Below are positions 56,444 through 64,000 of a stretch of DNA of 64,000 bases, piece after piece. This stretch comes from Diphasiastrum complanatum. Lineage: Eukaryota > Streptophyta > Lycopodiopsida > Lycopodiales > Lycopodiaceae. The position numbers and the translations under genes are program-made. The DNA is taken from positions 15,444,928-15,508,927 of the forward strand of contig CM055094.1 in the NCBI GenBank assembly GCA_029204225.1. Reading direction: 5' to 3'. Position 1 is the stretch's first letter. Each line of letters opens with the position of its first letter. The notes beneath the pieces are model-generated. The model saw only the letters and a program-made list of their open reading frames with translations, did not search any database and was not told where the DNA came from.

Positions 56444-57678
56444 AGTCTATCTATACAGCAAATGATGAAGCTTGTAAGATTGAAGGAGTTGGTAGCATTC
56501 CCCTTTGCTTAGGATCTTCCAAAAAGATCAACATAGAAGGTGTTTTGTACATTCCTACAATAACAAAGAATCTACTAAGTGTTGGCCAAATGGTAGACAA
56601 TGGTTTCAATGTTGACTTTGCTTCAAATGAATGTTTCATCAAGAAGAAGAGTAAGATAGTGGCTAAGGGCACTAGACTTGGCAAACTTTATAAGCTGGAT
56701 GCATTTGTGGATACTAATGTTGTCATGTTGGCCGAGAAGAGCAAGATATCTACCTTTACTTTATGGCACAAAAGACTTGGACATGTCAACTCGGGTTCCA
56801 TGGAGGCTATGATCAAGGAGGAGTATGCTTTAGGCCTACCAAGGTCTATTGGGAAGGAAGACAAGGTTTGTGAAGCTTGTGCCTTATCCAAGGCACATAA
56901 GAAGGTGTTTCCTAACTCCATCACAAAGTCATCTCATCCTCTTGAACTCATACACTCGGATGTGCACATTGCTAGCACCAAATCTAATGGAGGTTCATCC
57001 ATGTTTTTAACCTTCATTGATGACTACTTAAGATATTGTTGGGTGTTCTTACTTTCCTTCAAGTCTCAAGTATTTGATACTTTTGTAAAGTTCAAGTTGT
57101 TTGTGGAAAAGCATCATAATCATAGCATCAAAATTCTTAGAAGTGACAATGGTGGAGAATTCATCTCCAATGAGTTCAAGGCCTTTTGTGAGGAGGAAGG
57201 GATCAAGAAAGAGACTTCTTGTCCTTACACTCCTCAACAAAATGGAGTTGCTGAAAGAAGGAATAGAACATTATGTGAATGTTCTAAGGCTTTAAGATTA
57301 GATGCTTGTTTGCCCAAATCCTTTTGGGGTGAGTCTCTTGTATGTGCAAACTACTTGATGAATAGGGTGTCTTGCAAAGCAATTGAAGGCAAAACTCCTT
57401 ATGAGATGTTGTATGGAAAGAAACCCAATCTTAATCACTTGAAAGTTTTTGGGTGTATATGTTATGTGCATGTGCCATTGGAAACAAGAACCAAGGAGGA
57501 TCCATCTTCCACAAGAGGGATCATGCTTGGATATGCAAGCTCAAGCAAGGGCTACAAAGTCTATCTCCCATCCTTGAACAAATTTGTTGTTTCAAGGGAT
57601 GTCATCTTTGATGAACATCATATGCATATGCTTGAAGAAGGCTCAAGTGCTCCAACAATCAAGAAGAAGATGACCTAG
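56431..57678 (+). CDS. Young copia protease end and integrase
   Basis: The open frame runs from the shifted start at 56431 (first ATG 56545) to a TAG at 57676-57678. Protease tail: NINIEGVLYIPTITKNLLS-type motif. GAG-pre-integrase zinc region: LWHKRLGHVNSGSMEAM and CEACALSKAHK (HHCC). The catalytic triad is complete: LIHSDVHIAS, LRSDNGGEFIS and PQQNGVAERRNRT (D, D, E). C-terminal block: GIMLGYASSSKGYKVYLP and FVVSRDVIFDEHH. Beyond the stop the same frame continues to about 57945 ([33 protein letters not shown]). Integrase would insert the cDNA. Confidence 0.9.
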   Translation, partial: DGPIKSIYTANDEACKIEGVGSIPLCLGSSKKINIEGVLYIPTITKNLLSVGQMVDNGFNVDFASNECFIKKKSKIVAKGTRLGKLYKLDAFVDTNVVMLAEKSKISTFTLWHKRLGHVNSGSMEAMIKEEYALGLPRSIGKEDKVCEACALSKAHKKVFPNSITKSSHPLELIHSDVHIASTKSNGGSSMFLTFIDDYLRYCWVFLLSFKSQVFDTFVKFKLFVEKHHNHSIKILRSDNGGEFISNEFKAFCEEEGIKKETSCPYTPQQNGVAERRNRTLCECSKALRLDACLPKSFWGESLVCANYLMNRVSCKAIEGKTPYEMLYGKKPNLNHLKVFGCICYVHVPLETRTKEDPSSTRGIMLGYASSSKGYKVYLPSLNKFVVSRDVIFDEHHMHMLEEGSSAPTIKKKMT

Positions 57679-57944
57679 GAGCAAGATCTTGGTTTTGAAG
57701 AGGAGCTCATGGAGGAGCAAGCACCAAACCCACCTATCACACCAAGGAGATCTTCAAGGGCAAAAGTGGAGCCATCAAGGCTCACATATCAAGGCAAAGG
57801 ACATCAAGTTGAGGGTATCTCATCCACTTCTTATGCTTTATCTAGTTTTGAAGAACCGTCTAATGTTGAAGATGCATTGAACTCCAAAGAATGGTATAAA
57901 GCTATGTTGGATGAGTATGGCTTGTTGAGAGACCTCAAAGGAAT

Positions 57945-59295
57945 GTAATAGGATGCAAGTGGGTCTTCAAGCTTAAGTTGAATGCAAATGGGAGTGTTAA
58001 CAAACATAAAGCAAGATTAGTTGCAAAAGGTTATGCTCAAGAGAGAGGGATAGACTATGAGGAAACTTTTGCACCCGTGGCCAAGATGGTCACAATAAGA
58101 CTAATCAGTGCACTTGCATCACATTTTGGATGGATTCTATGTCAAATGGATGTCTCTAATGCTTTCTTGAATGGTTTTTTGGAAGAGGATATCTATATGG
58201 AGCAGCCACAAGGGTTCATCAAGCATGGAATGGAGAACAAAGTATGCCATCTCCAAAGAAGCATCTATGGCTTGAAGCAAGCCTCGAGATCTTGGAATTC
58301 AAGACTACATTGCTATCTTATTTCACTTTCTTTTGTTCAAAGTGAATATGATCCCACTCTTTACATTAAGTTTTATGATGTTGGTATTGTACTTTTACTC
58401 ATTTATGTAGATGACATCATCATAAGTGGAAATAGTGTTGATGGTATTGAAAAAATCAAGATAGATCTATCCTTAGAGTTCAAGATGGTAGATCTAGGGT
58501 GTCTTCACTTCATCTTAGACATAGAAGTACTTAGAGGGTCTGATTTTATCTTTATAAGTCAAGTAAACTATGCTCAAAGTCTTTTGAAGAAGTTTAAGAT
58601 GGAAGTATGCAAAAGTGTTGACACACCAATGGAGCAAGATGTAAAAGTGCCAAATGAAGATGATGAAAGATCCTTCATGAACATCACTTTGTTTAAGCAA
58701 CTTATAGGCTCCTTAATGTGGATCACTATAACTAGACCAGATCTTAGCTTTAGTATATGTAGGTTGAGCCAATCCATGCAAAAGCCATTGAATATCCATT
58801 GGAAAAAGGCTAAGAGGATTCTAAGATACATCTCGGGTACATTGGATTTTGGGATTCTATATAGAGGAGATGTGATTAACCTTCATGCATTTAGTGATTC
58901 AAATTTTGCAGGGGACAAGAGAGATAGGAAATCAACAAGTGCCTATTCAACTTTCATAGGAGAAGGTGTGGTTTCATGGCTTTCAAAAAAAGCAAGAAAC
59001 TATATCTCTATCTTCAACCGAGGCCGAGTACAAAGCTTTGACAACCACTACAAAGGAGGTACTTTGGATCAAGAGATTATTGGTGGAGCTAAAGATCATG
59101 GATTCAGAGGAGGCACCAATCATCTACAATGACAATATATCAGCCCAACACCTTGCATCTAACCCAATCTTCCATGCAAGATCTAAGCACATTGAGATAT
59201 GCCATCACTTTGTGAGAGAAATGGTCAAGGAGATTGCTTTGGAGCATGTTCCAAGCAATGAATGTGTAGCTGATCTACTTACTAAACCACTTTAA
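57945..59295 (+). CDS. Young copia reverse transcriptase and RNase H (two frames)
   Basis: RT starts after a small deletion and shift near 57920 that removes the usual residues between DEY and NVIGCKW. It then reads [39 protein letters not shown] (first Asp), [11 protein letters not shown] and [14 protein letters not shown] (YVDD). RNase H follows: [20 protein letters not shown]. At the A7 run 58985-58991 the frame shifts; the remainder, [35 protein letters not shown] and ADLLTKPL, ends with TAA at 59293-59295. All catalytic residues are visible, but no single open frame covers them. Confidence 0.92.
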
Positions 59296-59369
59296 AAGAC
59301 ACCTTTTATGAAGTTCAGATCATCACTTGGAGTGATTAGTAAAGCAATGATTGAACCAAGCTAGATAGT

Positions 59370-59378
59370 GAGGAGGAG
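59370..59378 (+). promoter_or_regulatory. Polypurine tract of young copia
   Basis: GAGGAGGAG immediately precedes the 3' LTR, the plus-strand priming site in reverse transcription. Confidence 0.85.
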
Positions 59379-60060
59379 TGTTAAAAATTCACAATTCTAG
59401 CTTGACTAGTTTTGGTCATATGACTTGTAAATAGTTAGATGGTCATGATGTGGCTTGTCACACGTGCCAAATAGCATAGGATTCCATTCATAAGGATGTT
59501 CTCAAGTAGACCTAAGTGTTAGAACCTTTGGAATGAGTCCAAATTATGCTTAGATACAAGGGAGAAAAAACAGGAGCTATTTTTGGTAATTTTTGCATTG
59601 TTGAGGGATCTCCAAGATTCCAACCCTAACTTGGTAGGGATGAAAGATCCACCAAAATTAGCATTAGGGATAGGTTTAGGGCTACTCATACCTGCCCAAA
59701 ACCGTGATGGATCATGTATATATAGGTGATGATATCTCACCAAAATCAATCAAGCAATTTCATGTTTTTTCTCTCATAATGGTGCAATTGCTCTCTATGT
59801 TCATAATTGTTTGAGTACTTGTGATTACTAATGATTATAGGATTGAATGTAGGTCTGGTGTACAGTACTCAGACTGTGGGAGGCCGTACTTTCACACGTG
59901 TGAAGCCTTCTTCAAGGATTTGGGCCATTTAGTGAGGTTCAAGCATAGATTTTTGATGGATTTTGATGGTTCAACTTGTGCTAATCTTATGACATCATAA
60001 TCTATTGTTTCCCTCATCATTTCAAGTGTTTTAGGATCCTTATTTGCTGTAATTTTTACA
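59379..60060 (+). repeat. 3' LTR of young copia
   Basis: 682 bp, same limits as the 5' LTR with 4 substitutions. It is followed directly by the GATAG duplication at 60061-60065. Confidence 0.96.
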
Positions 60061-60065
60061 GATAG
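60061..60065 (+). repeat. Target-site duplication, right copy (GATAG)
   Basis: Exact partner of 53932-53936. Confidence 0.92.
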
Positions 60066-61014
60066 ATGGTGTTGGTACCATTTCTTTATGTCTAGAATCT
60101 TCTAAAAGTATGGATCTAGACTATCATCTTTTATGTTCCATCAATGGCAAAGAACTTGCTAAGTGTTGGTCAACTAATGAATAGTGGCTTAGATGTAAAC
60201 TTTAAGCATGGGGTTTGTTCTATCATGATGAATGAGAAATGCATTACACAAGGATTTAAACAAGGGAGATTGTTTAAATTGGAGGCTTATGTTGCTATTG
60301 TGAGTGCAACTAACAATCTTCGTGACAAGAAGCTTGCAACGATTGAGGAGGAGCATCAAAGAGAAGAATATTTTGAGGATAAGCCTCAAAATACGAGAGC
60401 TCCAAGGAGGACCTCAAAGACAAAGGCCAAATTATCAAATTGCATGCAATTTTTCTTTTCAAGTGTGCATCTTACGAGGGTGAAGAGCATTGAAGAGTCA
60501 ACTATCTTTGAACCTTCTTGGTGGATAGTATTAGTACACATGTAATGGCTTGTTTCTTATCTTTAAGATTGATAGTGATTAGTATTTTATATGACAAGAC
60601 AATGAAGTTGGATGCTTTCCAATCTATATTTGTTTTTGATAAAGCAATTTCATTGGATAACTATTTTTGTAATAGTTTGAATAGTGTCATAAAAGATGAA
60701 ACATCATTTGTTTTGGAAATCTTCGTGTCCACATGCTTTGTGCATGATCATTCAAATGTAAGGACCAAAGAAAAAATCCTACATCAATGATAGGAGTAAT
60801 GGTAGTTTGTTGCTCTTCAAGTAGAGATTGTAGAATCTACATTGTATTCTACCAAAGAAGTTGTCAATGGTGGAGATATGGTCTTTCATGAGTGGAAGAC
60901 TTGCAAATTTGAAGAAGCATATGTATGGATCAACACCTTATCCAAATCATTAATGGTTTGGAGTCAAGTGAAGGAGCAAGTTGAAGACCCAAGGACTCCA
61001 AGAAAAACCTTGAG
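60066..61014 (+). pseudogene. Older copia, remainder after the nested insertion
   Basis: The protease frame interrupted at 53936 resumes here with GVGTISLCLESS, then after a frame change AKNLLSVGQLMNSGLDVNF and FKQGRLFKLEAYVAIV (start of pre-integrase). Coding similarity then fades. Near 60820-60960 VESTLYSTKEVV and NTLSKSL may be RNase H tail scraps. Integrase core and RT are deleted. Confidence 0.7.
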
Positions 61015-61281
61015 TGTCTTGAGTTTTTGTGAATGCTTTGGTATCTAGACTTAATTACACTTAATCTCTGATAATTTGTTGTACTAGAGTTTGTACTACA
61101 CACGTGTGGGGTATGTCTGATCAAAGCTTTTGATTGCTCTTGATTGTGGGATCCAATATTGCTTTTCTAGATCAAGATTTTGTGCTAGTTTTGCAATAGA
61201 TAGGTGCATCAATCAATCAATCAATCACCCTTGGAGCATTATGTAGGTTCATTTATGGTCCTTGGTATTGTACTTTCAACA
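61015..61281 (+). repeat. Right LTR of older copia
   Basis: Partner of 51860-52132; shares TTTGTGAATGCTTTGGTAT, GTGGGATCCAATATTGCTTT and ATGTAGGTTCATTTATGGTC. It ends TTTCAACA. Confidence 0.75.
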
Positions 61282-62699
61282 TAGATTCTCTCAATCAATG
61301 AGAGTTTTCTAGGCTCTCAGATGTATGGTTGCGAGGAGACAATCACATAGCCTCTTGGATCTTGAGATCATGCGATTGTGATAAAAGACTAGTGAATTTG
61401 TCAAGTGATGACAATTGTATCCTCAGGCTATGTCTCAGGCTTATATTTCATCACAGACAATTTGAAAGATCAAAGGATCTAAAGATGATCCACAAGTTGT
61501 TCACACAGGGAGGACATAGACCATCAAAGTTCTAAGCCTTGACAATGGGTAAGATAAAAGGTTCACGGGACTTCTCCTAATCATTCGGCACCCAGGATAG
61601 GCAAAATTCGTTGGATATATGAGGTCTTCCTACTGACGATTATAGCTATGCTCAAATATGGCAATTGAGGGAATGTCACAACCAAAAAGAAGATTCGGTG
61701 GAAACATTCTATACACATTCACAACTCTGAAGCAAGGAATTCACTTCTATTGGTCTTGCTTCGTCCTTTAAAACTTCATATTTCAATTGGTTTTTTTGGG
61801 TCGATCCATGCTTGAGTTAGTTAAGAAGAGGATATATGCACCTATGTTATTTATATTAGAAAAAATAATGCATGAGATGTCAATATAAACTGTATATCTT
61901 AACTTCAAAAATGAAAAAGACACAATTCAAGAGAAGGCCATTATTGATTATGAAAAAATAATAATGCTCATGTCAACAACAACAAAAAACGTACATATAC
62001 GCAAATTGTAAACGAAGAACTAGTTTTAATACTTTATACAAAGCCTGCATAAGATAGGAAACATACCACTGGAATGTTGAATCCATTGTCTCTTAGGCAA
62101 GAGAAATCTAGGTAACAGTCTAGAGTTCACTTCGATGCCGTTATACCTTGTATGTTCTAGAAGTATGAGTGTCAAAAATACTTGAAAAGCAGAATGAGAG
62201 TGCAAGGTCAGTAGATGATGGGAGAAATGATGGCCTGAACCCACTTGAGCACAATCACAACCAGGCAAAATTATGAGGTTCAGATGTCGAACAACCTACA
62301 GCTATCCTCAGACCTCGATGCTTTATTAGCACCCTCCAACAACATAGGTGAAGGCTCCACTATTGGTCAATATGGCTTTAGAAAGGCTGGATGAGACACA
62401 GAAACATCTGTTGTGCTTAGAAAGAGTAGCAAGACTAGCGCTAGAGTCTCCCTATCTCATAGACTCACGTTGATGGAGACATGCTCTTTAGGTAGAAAAT
62501 GGCTTGGAAATGAGCTAGGATAGTGATGGATTTGTAGGTATTTGGCATGAAAAACTGAGCTCTTTGAGGCTATCTTAGATACAGGTGCAGCAACGGATGC
62601 CCTTATGTAGTGATCAACGTTGGAGCATAGGAGGTCAACTAAAGGTACGCTGGAGGTTGTGGTTAGTAGGTCAATCGTGGAGTCAATCTGGAGTCAACC
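61282..62699. other. Intergenic, no recognised feature
   Basis: No protein family, RNA gene or LTR recognised. Confidence 0.35.
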
Positions 62700-62903
62700 T
62701 GAGATAAATGGCACACAGGCATTTATGCATGTGCGCACGGGGCTGTACTATCCCCCTGCATCCTATACGTCGGGGCCCCATCAGCGACATCATCCGGATG
62801 GCCTGCCTGGTGCCCACCAACGCCCGCTGCCCAAGTCCCACTGTGTGCACCACCCTCTCCTGGGCACACACATATAAGCAAAGGGGGAGTTTGCATAGAT
62901 ATG

Positions 62904-62941
<38 letters not shown>

Positions 62942-63330
62942 CTTATGGGACAAGGAGGGAGGAGCTATGTGGCACTCTGGGCACCCAGGTGTCGGGAGGG
63001 GGTAGCCGGTTTCCTGGTGCCGGGACTTGGGCACCAGTGGTACGGGCTACCAGAACGGGGAGGGGGCCAAGGGGGGGCGTACAGCCCATACACCCCCCCT
63101 GCAGATTTTATCTCCAGCCCTAAACAAACAGATGTAGCCAACAATGGAAAGTCCTCAATGGAGGTCAAGAGGTCCAACAGTTCTCTAAAAATAAAGAATG
63201 TGTTGATCTGGGTAGGCAAAACTAGTTTCAGTCTTGCTTATAACACATCAAATTTCAAGCTAAAGCCGACCCCTTCAGATGTGGACAGTGGCCATGAAGA
63301 TGTAACAATAGAAATCCACATTGACATGTA
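62700..63330. other. GC-rich island with 31-C tract
   Basis: GC content is visibly higher than in the flanks. C31 is at 62907-62937. A long open frame across it (62708-63331) contains a poly-Pro run created by the C tract and has no recognisable domain, so no gene is called. Confidence 0.6.
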
Positions 63331-63559
63331 GGGCAGTGATAGTTCCTCTCATAGATGACTCATAGATTTCTCTTGTAGTTAAGTGATAGAGTTCTAACTC
63401 AGAGATGAGAGCAAAGTCAGCAATGGATTTCCATCTCTTCTTGGCTATCCTTTCGCTCAGAAAGAAGGCAATTGGGCCAGCTTGGCAACGATGGATTGCC
63501 AATATATTTCTGGCTCAGAGGTGATGTAGCGCAGGCATCCCAAAGGGAGCCGGGAACCA

Positions 63560-64000
63560 CGACTTAGCTTCCCAGCCCTCAACTCTTGCCATCCAAACCC
63601 ACTTGACATACAAGCAGCCAACTCGCCAACAACGATCAGACTTAACCAACTTGAAGTTTCGAAAACCAACATTGAGATCCAACCTGGCGCCATGCCAGAT
63701 CGGGGGTCCCGATGTGGGTGACTTCCCTCCAGGCAAGCTGTTCGACATACATCAAACTTAACCAACTCGAAGCTTCGTTACAAATGAGTAACATCCATTC
63801 CAAGCAAACGGTCTGACTTACATCGGGCTTAACCAACTGAAAGCTTCGTCACGAGCACTGGAAGCCAACCTGGCGCCACGCCAAACTGGACAGCCATAAA
63901 CAGGTAACTTCCACCCAAGCAAGCCATCCAACTCAGCCGACAGGTTAGAGCCCGTTCTCCAAGAGCTTAACCCATTCACGTTCATGCAAGGAACACTCAA
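63560..64000. repeat. Tandem repeat of about 187 bp, extends past right edge
   Basis: CCAACCTGGCGCCAYGCC occurs at 63676 and 63862, and the following GTRACTTCC.CCCA.GCAAGC block at 63720 and 63906, both about 186-187 bp apart. A CTTAACCAACT.GAAGYTTCG word occurs about 63634, 63756 and 63828. At least two degenerate units are visible. Confidence 0.7.

Larger units (their letters stand above)
53937..60060 (+). mobile_element. Young nested Ty1/copia element, 6,124 bp, near complete
   Basis: Two 682-bp LTRs (53937-54618 and 59379-60060) begin TGTTAAAAATTC and end TTTTTACA, with 4 substitutions and no gaps between them. The PBS TGGTATCAGAGC is at 54619-54630 and the polypurine tract GAGGAGGAG at 59370-59378. 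The 5-bp duplication GATAG flanks it. Coding content in order: gag with zinc knuckle, protease, integrase, RT, RNase H, all plus strand. The frame is broken by a shift near 56410-56430, a TAG at 57676, a deletion plus shift near 57920 and an A7-tract shift near 58985. It is inserted into the protease region of an older relative. Confidence 0.96.
51860..61281 (+). mobile_element. Older Ty1/copia element, deleted and split by a nested insertion
   Basis: Left LTR 51860-52132 and right LTR 61015-61281 (273 and 267 bp) both start TGTCTTGAGTTTTTGTGAATG, share GCTTTTGATTGCTCTTGATT and end TTTCAACA. The PBS TGGTATCAGATCC begins at 52133. The interior keeps gag and the protease start (52818-53936), then resumes at 60066 after the nested element. 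It contains a pre-integrase segment (60066-60300) and only scraps thereafter; integrase core and RT are missing. The flanks (ATCAG and TAGAT) do not form a target duplication, so one end may have been altered by recombination. Confidence 0.75.

Noticed and set aside
62708-63331. 207-codon open frame with a poly-Pro run
   Set aside because: The Pro run comes from the C31 tract; there is no domain, signal or splice evidence, and GC-rich sequence has few stops by chance.

Overview
This is nuclear DNA of a land plant with a large, repeat-rich genome. The evidence is AT-rich sequence, intron-containing plant genes with GT-AG junctions, several generations of Ty1/copia and Ty3/gypsy retrotransposon wreckage, and unusually long GA/CT microsatellites. 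The lineage cannot be fixed from sequence alone. Receptor kinases with paired DUF26 (GNK2) domains point to a vascular plant, and a 13-kb intron in a housekeeping gene would suit a fern, lycophyte or gymnosperm.

Three host genes can be supported. (1) The 3' half of an anthranilate synthase beta-subunit gene (the glutamine amidotransferase of tryptophan synthesis) lies on the + strand, with exons at 1588-1698, 14699-14798, 15116-15251 and 15394-15498. The first of these is separated from the rest by an intron of exactly 13,000 bp. That intron holds a decayed gypsy pol on +, a gag-like fragment on -, a chromovirus 3' end with a readable chromodomain and a putative LTR start, and a (GA)47 array. 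(2) and (3) Two nine-exon cysteine-rich receptor-like kinase (CRK) genes are arranged head to head: CRK-A on - (40733 to 34327, 624 aa) and CRK-B on + (45186 to 50240, 635 aa). Exon phases match one for one, homology continues into the promoters, and microsatellites occupy equivalent introns, so this is an inverted gene duplication. CRK-A has an intact kinase core. CRK-B keeps an open frame through all nine exons but has lost the catalytic residues (HRD to HRN, DFG to DFV, catalytic-loop Asn to Lys), so it looks like a pseudokinase receptor. CRK-B also has a possible alternative last exon that would give a secreted, kinase-less ectodomain.

The rest is mostly transposon. At 17.7-22.5 kb there are copia pieces in both orientations, including two related LTRs facing each other. 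At 26.2-29.3 kb there is a broken gypsy pol. At 29.6-32.9 kb a minus-strand copia is interrupted by a CT-rich LTR-like block. At 37.3-38.1 kb a copia fragment sits inside CRK-A intron 2. At 51.86-61.28 kb there is a nested pair: a well-delimited 6,124-bp copia element (53937-60060; 682-bp LTRs differing at 4 positions; 5-bp target duplication GATAG) inserted into the protease region of an older, deleted relative. The younger element is close to complete but carries four coding lesions. The window ends in GC-rich unassigned sequence with a 31-C tract and a tandem repeat of about 187 bp that runs off the right edge.
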